A stretch of 64,000 nucleotides of DNA, taken from the NCBI RefSeq assembly GCF_008035925.1, contig NZ_CP036264.1:1957409-2021408 (forward strand). The letters are read 5' to 3'. Origin of the DNA: Stieleria maiorica (GTDB lineage Bacteria > Planctomycetota > Planctomycetia > Pirellulales > Pirellulaceae). The translations under genes were made by a program, and so were the position numbers. Positions 49,995 to 60,219 of the stretch are shown here, piece after piece (within the stretch, counting starts at the first letter, position 1; the number at the start of each line of letters is the position of its first letter). The notes under the pieces were generated by a model. It was not told the DNA's origin. It saw nothing but the letters and a program-made list of their open reading frames with translations, and did no database searches.

Positions 49995-52217
49995 CTACCG
50001 ATACCGCATTTCGCAGGTCACGCCGCCGGCGGCCCAGACGTAGGATTTGGAGGTGTAGTCGGCGACCATGCGGTGGCTGCTGAATCGCCAGGCCAGGGTG
50101 CTGATGCTGTTCATCATGCGTTTGATCCATTGCCGGGGCAGCCCATCGTTGTCGCGGGAGTAGAAACAGGGGATCACCTGTTCTTCCAGCGTCCGGTACA
50201 GCGATTCGGCATCGCGTCGATCGGTGATTTCGTCGCTGACGTGGGAGCGACCGTTGCCGATGGCGAACCCGTTGGAACCGTTGAACGCTTCACCCCACCA
50301 GCCGTCCAGGATGCTGCAGTTCAACCCGCCGTTCAGGACGACCTTTTGACCGCTGGTGCCGCTCGCTTCCAGTGGGCGACGGGGGTTGTTCAACCAGACG
50401 TCGACGCCTTGAATCAGGTGGCGGCAAACGTTGATGTCGTAGTCTTCGACAAAGGCGACGCGTCCGGCGAAGCGCGGGTCGTGTCGCAGATTGGCGATCT
50501 CCTGAATGAACTTCTTGCCCGGTTCGTCTTTCGGGTGCGCCTTGCCGGCATAGATCAATTGGACCGGGCGATCGCTGCTGCCGATCATTTCGGCGACCCG
50601 ATCGATGTCGCTGAACAACAAGTTGGCGCGTTTGTAGGTGGCGAATCGGCGGCCGAAACCGATCGTCAGGATCCGTGGGTCCAAGATGTGCCTCGCCGCT
50701 TCGACGGCCTGATCGTCTTCGCCACGGCGCCGACACTGACGGCTGAACCGACGTCGCACGAAGGACAGCAAGTTGTGCTTGAGCGCGTTGTGTGTTTCCC
50801 ACAATTCGCCGGGGTCCACGTCGTGAATCGCTTGCCAGGCGTCGGGCTCCTGCAACCGCTCCTTCCAGTCGGTGGCGAAGTGTTTGTCGTACAGCGTTTG
50901 CATTTGAACCGCCAACCAACTGGCCACGTGCACGCCGTTGGTGATGTGTCCGATCGGCACTTCATTCTCCGGGCGATCGGGCCACATCGATTGCCACATC
51001 CGTCGCGAGACGACTCCGTGAAGACTGCTGACCGCATTGGCACAGCGGCTCATTTTGAATCCGATCACCGTCATGCAAAACGATTCGTTGTCGTTGTCGG
51101 GGTCGACGCGCCCCAGCGCCAGCAGTTCCTTTTGACTGATCCCCAGCGAATCGCGCAGCGGCCCTAAGTGCTCTTCGACCAACGAGGGCGGGAAGCGGTC
51201 GTGCCCGGCGGGAACGGGCGTGTGGGTGGTGAAGCAGGTGGCGCGGGCCGACAACTGGACCGCGTCTTCGAACGACATGCCGTCGTTGTCCATCAACTGC
51301 TTGACGACTTGCAGGGCGCCGAACGCCGAGTGTCCTTCGTTCAGGTGATAGACGCCGGGGTCGATCCCCAGTGCCGCCAACGCTTTGACCCCGCCGACAC
51401 CTAGAACAAGTTCTTGGCGAATGCGAGTGCGCTCGTCGCCGCCATACAACCGGCTGGTCAATTCGCGGTCTTCCGGTTTGTTACCTTCGACGTTGCAATC
51501 GAGTAGGTACAAACGCACGCGTCCGACATGCATCAACCAGACTTTGGCCAGCAATTGCCCGTCGCGGGTATCGATCGACACCGTCAACGGTTTGCCCTTT
51601 GAATCCAAGGCCGCCTGGATGGGCAGATTCTCGATCTTGGTCTCCAAGTAGTCTTCGCCCTGGAACCCGTCCTCGTCCAGATATTGGCGAAAGTACCCTT
51701 GGCTGTAATACAGCCCGATGCCGACCAGGGGAACGCCCAAGCCGGACGCACTTTTGATGTGGTCGCCCGCCAACACGCCCAGGCCGCCGCTGTAGATCGG
51801 GATCGATTCATGAATCCCGAACTCGGCCGAAAAATAGGCGACCGGTTTGGCCCCCAAGACGCCGGCGTTGGTCGATGCCCAGGTCTGTGACGACGTCAGG
51901 TATTCCTGCAGCCTCCGGTAGGCGTAATTGATGCGGCTGTGCAACACCAACTCGCCGGCCCGGTCGGCCAGGCGTTCCGGTGTCATCTCACGCAACAACG
52001 CCACCGGGTTGTGACCGAGTTGTCGCCAGCGAATCGGGTCCACGTCACGGAAAATCGCATCGCATTCCGGATGCCAACTCCACCACAGGTTGTTGGCCAG
52101 CGTCCACAGTTTGCCGTACAGGTCGTCCGCGTGATGCAGTTCATCGAACAAGTCGGGGGCGCCGGACGCAGGGCCGGATGGGACACTTTGGGGGGGCGGC
52201 AATTCGGTCTGACTCAT
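49995..52217 (-). CDS. glgP: Alpha-glucan (glycogen) phosphorylase
   Basis: The protein has 740 residues from the ATG at 52217 (a TTG at 52274 would add 19). It is a GT35 enzyme of the short TIGR02094 branch. Markers are YFSAEFGIHESIPIYSGGLG, VYHLNEGHSAF, GHITNGVHVASWL, FGRRFATYKRANLL, IYAGKAHPKD, and the PLP region LEASGTSGQKVVLNGGLN whose Lys binds pyridoxal phosphate. It releases glucose-1-phosphate from glycogen in the cytosol. It pairs functionally with GlgX, but the two are 27 kb apart. Confidence 0.96.
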   Translation of the reverse strand: MSQTELPPPQSVPSGPASGAPDLFDELHHADDLYGKLWTLANNLWWSWHPECDAIFRDVDPIRWRQLGHNPVALLREMTPERLADRAGELVLHSRINYAYRRLQEYLTSSQTWASTNAGVLGAKPVAYFSAEFGIHESIPIYSGGLGVLAGDHIKSASGLGVPLVGIGLYYSQGYFRQYLDEDGFQGEDYLETKIENLPIQAALDSKGKPLTVSIDTRDGQLLAKVWLMHVGRVRLYLLDCNVEGNKPEDRELTSRLYGGDERTRIRQELVLGVGGVKALAALGIDPGVYHLNEGHSAFGALQVVKQLMDNDGMSFEDAVQLSARATCFTTHTPVPAGHDRFPPSLVEEHLGPLRDSLGISQKELLALGRVDPDNDNESFCMTVIGFKMSRCANAVSSLHGVVSRRMWQSMWPDRPENEVPIGHITNGVHVASWLAVQMQTLYDKHFATDWKERLQEPDAWQAIHDVDPGELWETHNALKHNLLSFVRRRFSRQCRRRGEDDQAVEAARHILDPRILTIGFGRRFATYKRANLLFSDIDRVAEMIGSSDRPVQLIYAGKAHPKDEPGKKFIQEIANLRHDPRFAGRVAFVEDYDINVCRHLIQGVDVWLNNPRRPLEASGTSGQKVVLNGGLNCSILDGWWGEAFNGSNGFAIGNGRSHVSDEITDRRDAESLYRTLEEQVIPCFYSRDNDGLPRQWIKRMMNSISTLAWRFSSHRMVADYTSKSYVWAAGGVTCEMRYR

Positions 52218-52484
52218 GGCGGTCCCGTCGAGCGATTTGGGAAGTCGGTACTCCAACTGGCGCACTTTTTCCAAGTACGCAGAAGTCTGTTGTCGACCAC
52301 TTGCCCCGACGAATCAAGCAACGCCGGCCCCAGTGGCGGGCAAACTTCCAAAGTTTCACCCTTGGGGCGGAGCGGGACCGAAATTGTCGCAGCAGACAAC
52401 CTTGCCAAATCATCGCAAAGCGTCCAACCTAACGCAGTCTGCACCAGCCATTCCCGTTACCGGATCCCGTCACCGCGATCGCAC

Positions 52485-53597
52485 ATGTGTCATTACAGCA
52501 CGCCTCCGGGTTTCCAACAGTTGTGCCAAACGCTTGCTTCGCTGGCCCCGCGCTGGCGCACCACGCGCGACTGGCCCGCCGAATCGCTTTCGCTGTGTGG
52601 GCAACACGGGATCTTTTATGCGCTGACCGGAATGAACCCGCCGGGGCGCGACCATCCGATCGGGTCTGCCGCCGATCAGGTCGAAACGTTGATCGAATTG
52701 GCGCGTGCGGATCTGTTGACCACGTTCGTCATCACACAACATCTCGGCGCGATTAAACGGATCGCAGCATCAGACCGGCTCGCGGGCGATGAAGCTACTG
52801 GAAGCAGATTGCAAACAACCGTGCTGCCGTCGCTGCTAGACGGTTCGACGATCGGCTCGGTCGGCATCAGTCATTTGACCACCAGTCGGTTGCACTTGGA
52901 CGGCCCCGCCGTCGTCGCGACGGAGGTCGACCATGGTTATCGGCTGCGAGGCACCATCCCTTGGGTCACCGGGGCACCGGCGGTCGGCTACGTCGTTGTC
53001 GGTGCAACGCTGGATGATGCCACACAGATCCTGGCGTTGATCTCTCCCGAGGATCAAGGCGTTCACCCTGGCGCCGGCGCAAACATGATCGCGATGACGG
53101 CAAGCTGCACCGACGCGATTGGGCTGCGAGACGTTTTCGTCCCCGAGGCGCACGTCCTCTCTGGCCCGCGCGAAAACGTCCTCGCTGCGGCGAAACCCAC
53201 CGGCGACGCGCCGACCGGTGCCGGCGGATTGCAAACCTCTGCACTCGCGCTCGGATTGTCCTTTGCCGCGCTGGATTACTTGCGTGATGAATCGCTCCGA
53301 CGTGATAGCTTGACGCCGATCGTCGATCGATTTGGTCACGAACATCAACAGCTGCACGAGATCATTCTTGCGGCCGCCAACGGAGACCCCCGACACGACT
53401 CGGGAACGATTCGCTCGCTGGCCAACGGTTTGGTCGCCCGAACGACCGCCGCCGCGATGACGACCGCCAAAGGGGCCGGCATGATGACCGACCATCCGGT
53501 CGGCCGCTGGTGCCAGCAAGCCCTGTTCTTTCTGGTCTGGAGCTGCCCCCAACCGGTCGCCCAAGCCCACCTTTGTGAACTGGCGGGGTTGGAGTGA
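52485..53597 (+). CDS. Acyl-CoA dehydrogenase-like protein
   Basis: The 370-residue protein starts at the ATG at 52485 although the frame is open to 51939. It has a central beta domain (about 110-205: [39 protein letters not shown]) like the FAD-binding sheet of acyl-CoA dehydrogenases, then a helical C-terminal domain. The catalytic Glu position of classical enzymes is not evident, so the activity may differ. It is divergent from glgP. Its stop is followed at once by the second GGGAGTT array. Confidence 0.75.
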   Translation: MCHYSTPPGFQQLCQTLASLAPRWRTTRDWPAESLSLCGQHGIFYALTGMNPPGRDHPIGSAADQVETLIELARADLLTTFVITQHLGAIKRIAASDRLAGDEATGSRLQTTVLPSLLDGSTIGSVGISHLTTSRLHLDGPAVVATEVDHGYRLRGTIPWVTGAPAVGYVVVGATLDDATQILALISPEDQGVHPGAGANMIAMTASCTDAIGLRDVFVPEAHVLSGPRENVLAAAKPTGDAPTGAGGLQTSALALGLSFAALDYLRDESLRRDSLTPIVDRFGHEHQQLHEIILAAANGDPRHDSGTIRSLANGLVARTTAAAMTTAKGAGMMTDHPVGRWCQQALFFLVWSCPQPVAQAHLCELAGLE

Positions 53598-53695
53598 GGG
53601 AGTTGGGAGTTGGGAGTTGGGAGTTGGGAGTTGGGAGTTGGGAGTTGGGAGTTGGGAGTTGGGAGTTGGGAGTTGGGAGCTGGGAGTTGGGAGCT
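53598..53695 (+). repeat. GGGAGTT tandem array B (14 units)
   Basis: Fourteen 7-base units, GGGAGTT with two GGGAGCT variants near the end, start on the base after the TGA of the dehydrogenase-like gene. Fourteen runs of three G with four-base spacers can form several G-quadruplexes. Confidence 0.95.
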
Positions 53696-53697
53696 GG

Positions 53698-53823
53698 CAG
53701 AATAATACGGGGCAGAACAATGAAAGCCGATCACTGGTCCCTATTCATCATCGTTTTGCCCCCATCGTTTTGCCCCCATCGTTTTGCCCCATCATCATTC
53801 TGCCCCGCATCATTCTGCCTCCC
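53698..53823. repeat. Inverted pair of ATCATTCTGCC motifs around TCGTTTTGCCCC direct repeats
   Basis: The left end (53698-53724) is the reverse complement type of the right end (about 53794-53820), which reads ATCATTCTGCCCCGCATCATTCTGCC. Between them CATCGTTTTGCCCC is repeated three times. The motif also occurs at 15627-15654. It lies between convergent genes and may fold as a hairpin. Confidence 0.7.
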
Positions 53824-53834
53824 TTTCCCCCTTC

Positions 53835-55229
53835 TCAAAACTCCGCGTTTCCCGGCGTCCTGGGAAACGGGATCACGTCGCGGATGTTGGTCATCCCGGT
53901 GACGTATTGCACGGCGCGTTCCAGGCCGAGCCCGAATCCCGCGTGCGGCACGGTGCCGTATTTACGCAAATCGATGTACCACCAATAGTCGTCTTCGCTG
54001 AGCGACTGGGCGGCCATTCGTTTCCGCAGCACATCCAGCCGTTCTTCCCGTTGGCTGCCGCCGATAATCTCGCCCACGCCCGGGACCAGCACGTCCATCG
54101 CGGCGACCGTTTTTTCGTCATCGCTGACCCGCATGTAGAACGGTTTAATCGTCGACGGATAGTCGGTCAGGATCAGTGGTCCGCCGACGTGTTGCTCGGT
54201 CAAGTAACGTTCATGTTCGGCTTGCAGGTCGCTGCCCCAGGCGATTTGGTAGTCGAACTTTTGGCCGGAAGACTCCAGCACCTTGATCGCTTCGGTGTAC
54301 GTCATGTGCTGGAACGGTTTGTCGATCACCGCGCGGATCTGTTCGATCTTTCCCTTCTCGATCCGTTGGTCGAAAAACGCCATGTCTTCCTCGCAGCGAT
54401 TGAGACAGTCCGAGAAGACCTGTTTCAGGAACCGCTCGGCCAGCTGCATGTTGTCGGCCAGATCAAAGAAGGCGGCTTCGGGTTCGATCATCCAGAATTC
54501 CGCCAGGTGCCGGCTGGTGTTGCTGTTCTCGGCGCGAAACGTGGGGCCGAACGTGTAGATCCGTCCCAGCGACGTCGCGTACGTCTCACCTTCCAATTGC
54601 CCGCTGACGGTCAGAAAGGTGGGTTTGTCGAAGAAGTCGAAGGAATAATCGACCGGCCCGCCGGACTTGGCCAGCCGCTCCAGGTCCAGCGTCGTGACAC
54701 GAAACATCTCGCCGGCCCCTTCGCAATCGCTAGCGGTGATGATCGGCGTGTTGACGTACAGGAAACCGTTTTCGTGAAAGAACCGGTGAATCGACTGGCA
54801 GATCTGGTCGCGGACCCGCATCACCGCCCCCAGCGTGTTGGTGCGGGTTCGCAAGTGCGCCCACTCGCGCAGTTTTTCGAACGAGTGACGTTTTTTCTGT
54901 AGCGGATACGATTCCGGATCGGCCCAGCCCAGCACGCGGACCGCCGAAGCGTGCAATTCGGTCGCCTGGCCTTTGGCCGGACTGACTTGCAGTTCACCCT
55001 GGACGACCACGCTGCAACCGGCGGTCAACTTTTGAATCTCGTCGACGTAATTGTCCAGTTCACCCGGCGCGACGACTTGCAGGTTTCCCATGCACGAGCC
55101 GTCGTTGACTTCGATGAAGCTGAAACCACCTTTGCTATCACGGCGTGTGCGAACCCAGCCGCGGACCTCGCAGGGTTGGCCGGCTGATTCGGCAAGACGA
55201 GCTTGTTTGACGGGGATCCAATCATTCAT
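53835..55229 (-). CDS. asnS: Asparaginyl-tRNA synthetase
   Basis: This 464-residue cytosolic class IIb enzyme charges tRNA-Asn. It has an N-terminal OB-fold ([20 protein letters not shown]), motif 2 [21 protein letters not shown], and motif 3 [16 protein letters not shown] near the end. The AsnRS-type choice over AspRS rests on the compact length and the [15 protein letters not shown] text. The gene is divergent from the haem-domain gene on its right with a 177-base promoter gap. Confidence 0.97.
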   Translation of the reverse strand: MNDWIPVKQARLAESAGQPCEVRGWVRTRRDSKGGFSFIEVNDGSCMGNLQVVAPGELDNYVDEIQKLTAGCSVVVQGELQVSPAKGQATELHASAVRVLGWADPESYPLQKKRHSFEKLREWAHLRTRTNTLGAVMRVRDQICQSIHRFFHENGFLYVNTPIITASDCEGAGEMFRVTTLDLERLAKSGGPVDYSFDFFDKPTFLTVSGQLEGETYATSLGRIYTFGPTFRAENSNTSRHLAEFWMIEPEAAFFDLADNMQLAERFLKQVFSDCLNRCEEDMAFFDQRIEKGKIEQIRAVIDKPFQHMTYTEAIKVLESSGQKFDYQIAWGSDLQAEHERYLTEQHVGGPLILTDYPSTIKPFYMRVSDDEKTVAAMDVLVPGVGEIIGGSQREERLDVLRKRMAAQSLSEDDYWWYIDLRKYGTVPHAGFGLGLERAVQYVTGMTNIRDVIPFPRTPGNAEF

Positions 55230-55406
55230 TGCAGCGACTTTGGTTCCGGTGAAGACGGAGGGGTGTTTGGGCGGCGGCGGACGGGCGAAAGCTACCGGTC
55301 AATCGAACCATTCGCAATGCGGGAATCGATCTTGCATCGATTTGCCCGCCCCACCTATGTTGCCAGAGTACTTTTGTCGCCCCCCTCCCTACAAGATGAT
55401 AGCGCC

Positions 55407-58400
55407 ATGGACGGCCGTTGGAACGAAAACCGAACCTGCGTTTCGAAGTCACGTCATTCCCGCCTTCGTGAGCTCTTGACCGGCTTCACCGCCCTGGCGT
55501 TGTTGGCCGTAGTCGGATCCGGCGATCTGGCGGCGAGCGAGGCCGAGTGGATTTGGGCTCATGGGACGACGGCGGAAGAACCGATCGCCGCGGGTGCCCA
55601 ATGCCTGTTCCGCAAACCGATCAATCTGCGTGTCGCGGCGGAAGTTCGCATCGAGATCGCCGCGGATGACCAATACGAGCTGTTCGTCAACGGCCACTCG
55701 ATCGGCAACGGCCAGTCCTCGCGGACGGTCGACGAATATGACGTCAGCGAGTACTTCGAAGTCGGACGCAACATCGTCGCGGTCCGTGTCCGCAACCGCC
55801 GCGGTGACACCGCCGCCTTGGCCGCCCGCGTGTCGGTCCGACCGGACAACAGCGACAAATGGTTCACGTTCAGCTCCGACGCGTCCTGGAAAACCAGCAC
55901 CGAAGACAGCGAGCTTTGGGAAACCGTCGTCTTCAACGATCGTTTGTGGGGATCGGCGTCGACCTTCGGACCGCTCGGCGACACCGCACCCTGGGACCGC
56001 ACCGAAACGGAGGCCGAACGGATTGCCGCGGCACCGTCGCGTTTGGCCCCCTCGCGGACGGCGTTGACCGATCCCGCCCCTGCCAATTCAACCGCACAGG
56101 TCGCCCCAAACACCAATCGTGCGGGCCAATCAGTTATGGCGTCCACCAAACCCGCCCCGCCGGCGACACCGCAGCGCGAGCGATTTCAGATTCAAAAGGG
56201 GTTCGGCGTTCAACGCATCCTGTCGGACGACAAGATCGGTTCGGCGATCGCGATGACGTTCAACGAATTCGGTCACCTGTTGATTTCCAAGGAGAACGGA
56301 CCGCTGTTGCTGGCCTATGACGACAACGACGACGGGGTGCCCGAGACGGTCCGCACGTACTGCGACAAGGTCGAATCCTGCCAGGGCATCCTGGCACTCA
56401 ACGGACAAGTGTTCGTCACCGGCGACGGCCCCGAAGGCCCCGCGTTGTACAAGTTGTCCGACAGCGATCGCAACGGAACGCTTGAGAAGGTGGAAGCGAT
56501 CGTCAAGTTCGTCGACTCAAGCGGCCGGCCGGCACGCCCCGGTGAACACGGCCCGCACGGTTTGCGACTCGGCCCCGACGGCATGATCTATGTCGCGTTG
56601 GGAAGCCACGTGCAAGCGGTCGGCGAAGTCGGCGACGGCCAGACCTATCGTGATCCTTATGAAGGCGACTTGTTGCCGCGTTACGAAGACCCCGCCGGTC
56701 ACGGACAAGGCATCAAGGCTCCCGGCGGAACGATCATCCGAACCAACATCGATGGCAGCGTGATCGAACGCGTCGCCGGCGGACTGCGCAATCCCTACGA
56801 CATCGTCTTTCACTCCGGCGGCGCGATGTTTGTCCACGACGCCGACATGGAAGCGGATGTCGACACCGCCTGGTATCGCCCCAACGCCGTGTTTGATGTC
56901 ACCGAAGGCGGCGAATTCGGTTGGCGGACCGGTTGGGCGAAATGGCCCGAATACTACTACGATCGCTTGCCCGACATGCTCGATACCGGACGCGGCAGCC
57001 CGACCGGCGGCGTCTGTTACGAACACTACGCGTTTCCGGTCCGATACCAAGGCACCTTGTTCTTGGCCGACTGGAGCGAAGGGCGAATCCTGAACGTTCG
57101 TCTGAAGCCGCGCGGGGCAAGCTTTGTCGCCGACAGCGAGGTCTTCCTGCAGGGGCAACCGCTGAACGTCACCGATTTGGAAGTCGGCCCCGATGGCGGT
57201 TTGTATTTCTGCACCGGAGGTCGATCGACTGCCGGCGGCGTGTACCGAGTCATTTACAAAGGCGAAGTGCCCGACCGAATGAACAAGCTCGGTTCCGGCA
57301 TTGCCGCGGCGATCCGCCAACCCCAAATCGAATCGGCTTGGACACGCCAAACGATCGCTTCGATCAAAAGTGAACTCGGTGACAATTGGAATCAATTGGT
57401 CGCCGGTGTCGCCTACAGCGATGACAACCCGCCGGATTACCGTGTCCGCGCGATGACGTTGATGCAATTGTTCGGCCCGATCCCCAGCGAAGACCTGTTG
57501 CTGGAACTCAGCCAGGCCGAAAGCGAACTCGTCCGCGCCAAGTCCGCACAGATGCTCGGCCGGGCCCCCGGTCCGCAGGGCCGCAAACGTTTGGCCGCGT
57601 TGTTAGAAGACGACGCGCCGGTCGTCCGACGCGCCGCGTGTGAAGCCATGCTGCGGGGCAACATCACCCCGGACAGCGTCGACGGTCTGTTGGACGTGAT
57701 CGCCAGCGGCGATCGGACGCTGGCCTATGTCGGCCGCAAATTGCTGGAGCGGATGCCGGTCGAAACATTCCGTGACGAAGTGCTGGCGACCGACGAAACA
57801 CGGGTCGCCATCGTCGGCATGCTCGCCCTGGTCGCGATCGACCACAGCGAACCGACCGCGCTGGCCGTGCTGGAGCGTTGCAGCGAAATGATGACCGGCT
57901 TCTTGAGCGACGCCGACTTCATCGATGTCCTGCGTTTGTGCCAGGTCACCTTGCATCGCAGTGAACTGGATGCGGACAAGGTCGCCACGCTGGGCGAACA
58001 GATCGCCGAAGAGTTTCCTGCCGGCGAACCGCGAATCAACCACGAAGTCATTCGCTTGGCGACGTACCTGAGCAGCGAATCCTTGGCCGATCGCGCCATC
58101 GAATATCTGGAGTCCGATGCACCGCACGAAAGCCGCACGCTGGTGGCGATGTGTCTGCAATCGATGTCCGATGGTTGGAACGCGAAACAACGCTTCGCGA
58201 TCCTGAAGTTCTTTGAAAAAGCCGCCAATCGTTCGACCGCCGGTTCGCTGCCGATGTACATGACCAACGTCACGCGTGACTTCGCATCGACGCTGTCCGA
58301 AGACGATCTGCAAGCGATTCTGGAACAGGGGCACGTTTGGCAAAACGCCGCGCTGGCCGCGATCTATAAGGTCAAGCAACCGATCGACACCAAAACGACC

Positions 58401-59399
58401 AATACCTTGCTGTCGCTTGATAAGAAGATTCGCGACAAACAAGACGGCCGAGACGTCCAGCGACGATTGCGGACCGGCATCGTCGCGCTGTTGGCGTCGT
58501 CGGAAGAATCCGAAGCCCAGGAGTACCTGCGCGAACTGTGGCGCGATGAACCACAACGCCGCGCCGTCATCTCAATGGCCTTGGCCATGCACCCCGAAGG
58601 CGAAAACTGGGACTACCTGGTCCGCAGCTTGAACATCGTCGACGCCGAAGCCGGTGATGACGTTGTCGCGGCACTTGGCAAGGTCGATGTTGCGACCGAC
58701 GATCCGATGGCCCTGCGACATTTGATCTTGCTGGGCGTCCGGGCCGAAGAAGAAGAGCGTCCGTTTGAAGGGATCGAACGACTGCTGGAACATTGGACCG
58801 GAATGGAACGCCCGGCCGATGGAAAGAAATCGATGCGGCCGTGGCAAAAGTGGTACGCCAGCGTCTACCCCGATCGCCCGCCGGCGGTGCTGCCCAAAGC
58901 CGACCAGTCACGCTGGGATTTTGAGCAACTGGTCAGCTACCTCGACAGCGACAAGGGGCGCTTCGGCGACCCGGCCTTGGGGAAAGCGGCCTACACCAAA
59001 GCCAGCTGTGCCCAGTGCCACCGGTTTGGCAACTACGGCGAATCGATCGGACCGAACCTGTCGGGGATCGCGCGTCGTTTCACCAAACGCGAAATCGTCG
59101 AATCGATCCTGTACCCGGCCCACGTCGTCAGCGACCAGTACGCCAGCAAGAAGATCCTGACACTGGACGGTAAAGTGTTGGTGGGAATGGTCAGCGAACA
59201 GTCCGACGGCACGTTGGTCATCCGCGACGCCCGCAACAACACGGCGATGATCGAGGCGTCCGAGGTGGATCAGATCCTGCCCAGCACCAGCAGCATCATG
59301 CCCAGCGGGCTGATCGACGAGCTCACCTTGCGAGAAATCAGCGACATGATGGCCTACCTGGGCGTCGTCCCCTCGGCCGAAATCGCATCGCGCCCCTAA
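55407..59399 (+). CDS. Large secreted dehydrogenase-like protein with HEAT repeats and CxxCH haem site
   Basis: The protein has 1330 residues from the ATG at 55407; the frame is open to 55203. A signal peptide is followed by a galactose-binding-like region (about 45-190: AEWIWAHG, YELFVNGHSIGNGQ). A beta-propeller of the TIGR02604 'membrane-bound dehydrogenase' type (about 250-640) shows EHGPHGLRLGPDGMIYVALG and GGLRNPYDIVF. Helical HEAT-type repeats (about 650-1120) follow, and the end is a TIGR02603 haem domain with SCAQCH near residue 1200 and ESILYPAHVVSDQYASKKI. The architecture is typical of planctomycetes. Its redox partner and substrate, probably a polysaccharide or sugar, are unknown. 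Confidence 0.93.
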   Translation: MDGRWNENRTCVSKSRHSRLRELLTGFTALALLAVVGSGDLAASEAEWIWAHGTTAEEPIAAGAQCLFRKPINLRVAAEVRIEIAADDQYELFVNGHSIGNGQSSRTVDEYDVSEYFEVGRNIVAVRVRNRRGDTAALAARVSVRPDNSDKWFTFSSDASWKTSTEDSELWETVVFNDRLWGSASTFGPLGDTAPWDRTETEAERIAAAPSRLAPSRTALTDPAPANSTAQVAPNTNRAGQSVMASTKPAPPATPQRERFQIQKGFGVQRILSDDKIGSAIAMTFNEFGHLLISKENGPLLLAYDDNDDGVPETVRTYCDKVESCQGILALNGQVFVTGDGPEGPALYKLSDSDRNGTLEKVEAIVKFVDSSGRPARPGEHGPHGLRLGPDGMIYVALGSHVQAVGEVGDGQTYRDPYEGDLLPRYEDPAGHGQGIKAPGGTIIRTNIDGSVIERVAGGLRNPYDIVFHSGGAMFVHDADMEADVDTAWYRPNAVFDVTEGGEFGWRTGWAKWPEYYYDRLPDMLDTGRGSPTGGVCYEHYAFPVRYQGTLFLADWSEGRILNVRLKPRGASFVADSEVFLQGQPLNVTDLEVGPDGGLYFCTGGRSTAGGVYRVIYKGEVPDRMNKLGSGIAAAIRQPQIESAWTRQTIASIKSELGDNWNQLVAGVAYSDDNPPDYRVRAMTLMQLFGPIPSEDLLLELSQAESELVRAKSAQMLGRAPGPQGRKRLAALLEDDAPVVRRAACEAMLRGNITPDSVDGLLDVIASGDRTLAYVGRKLLERMPVETFRDEVLATDETRVAIVGMLALVAIDHSEPTALAVLERCSEMMTGFLSDADFIDVLRLCQVTLHRSELDADKVATLGEQIAEEFPAGEPRINHEVIRLATYLSSESLADRAIEYLESDAPHESRTLVAMCLQSMSDGWNAKQRFAILKFFEKAANRSTAGSLPMYMTNVTRDFASTLSEDDLQAILEQGHVWQNAALAAIYKVKQPIDTKTTNTLLSLDKKIRDKQDGRDVQRRLRTGIVALLASSEESEAQEYLRELWRDEPQRRAVISMALAMHPEGENWDYLVRSLNIVDAEAGDDVVAALGKVDVATDDPMALRHLILLGVRAEEEERPFEGIERLLEHWTGMERPADGKKSMRPWQKWYASVYPDRPPAVLPKADQSRWDFEQLVSYLDSDKGRFGDPALGKAAYTKASCAQCHRFGNYGESIGPNLSGIARRFTKREIVESILYPAHVVSDQYASKKILTLDGKVLVGMVSEQSDGTLVIRDARNNTAMIEASEVDQILPSTSSIMPSGLIDELTLREISDMMAYLGVVPSAEIASRP

Positions 59400-60219
59400 A
59401 CCGTCGCCTCTCGGAAAGATACGACGGCCCTTCTGCGGCGGTCGCGAGGTGGTCTTGGACGTACGATGGCCCTTCCGGGCCGTCGCGGGATGGCCTGGGA
59501 CACGACGGTGGACGCTCCCAATGGAGAGGCTACCCTTCCTGGGGAGGTCGTGCGGTATCGACGTCGGAGATGCAAGGCGTTTGCGCGTTTCACTCCCCTC
59601 GGCAGGAAGCTTTCTTTGAAGGTGGTGCTTTCGCGCAGGAGATCTGGGGAAACCGAAAAAGCCCACAGATAGCAGCGCGAACCCACGGATGTGATGCGGC
59701 CTGAGATCCGTGGGGTCGCGCTGCCTTCCGTGCGCAATCGACCTCCCTGGAGTAGGGGACTCCATGCGTTGGGTGACTCCACGTCTTAACTTGATGCTAA
59801 TTGTGCGAGAAGCCTTGCGCCCGACCAGTTTTAGTCCGCCGGCCCCCTCATCCCCAGCCCTTCTCCCCCCGCAAGGCCGGGGAGAAGGGAGCCATGGTAG
59901 GTGATGTGAGGACCAGTGGAGTCAGAGAGCATTCATCTGGTCCCGCACAGGCCCCCGCGGCTTCTGCTGGCAGATGGCCAGCGGAAGCCGTCTCGCGGCG
60001 GTCCTTCGCCACGGCGCGCCGGAAAAGCTTCGCGGACCCGGACGACCCGACGGTATGATCGCTCCAGACGGGCAATCGGGCGCCGCTTTGAAGTAGACCC
60101 CGGCGGCCGAAGCGGCTATTTTCTCGATTGAATCTTTGGGCGGAATTCATTGGGCCAGTCACGGCACCGGAATACTTGCGTCGCCCGTCTCTACCCAACC
60201 AATCGGAAATCTACCCCCT
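59400..60219. other. 820-base gap with hairpins and a dispersed repeat copy, no gene seen
   Basis: It holds the second copy of the palindromic element (59610-59747) and a perfect 11-base hairpin CCCTTCTCCCC/GGGGAGAAGGG (59858-59868 and 59879-59889), a type commonly seen as a genomic repeat. Frames here are shadows of repeats. The promoter of the RND gene should lie at 60100-60215. Confidence 0.55.
59610..59747. repeat. Dispersed palindromic element, copy 2
   Basis: Arms 59663-59690 and 59706-59733 are inverted copies and match the element at 18205-18345, with the right arm more decayed. The flank TTTGAAGG and the lead AAAAAGCCCAC are shared. Confidence 0.8.

Noticed and set aside
49758-51167. 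469-residue plus-strand frame
   Set aside because: It is antisense to glgP and passes through the GGGAGTT array.
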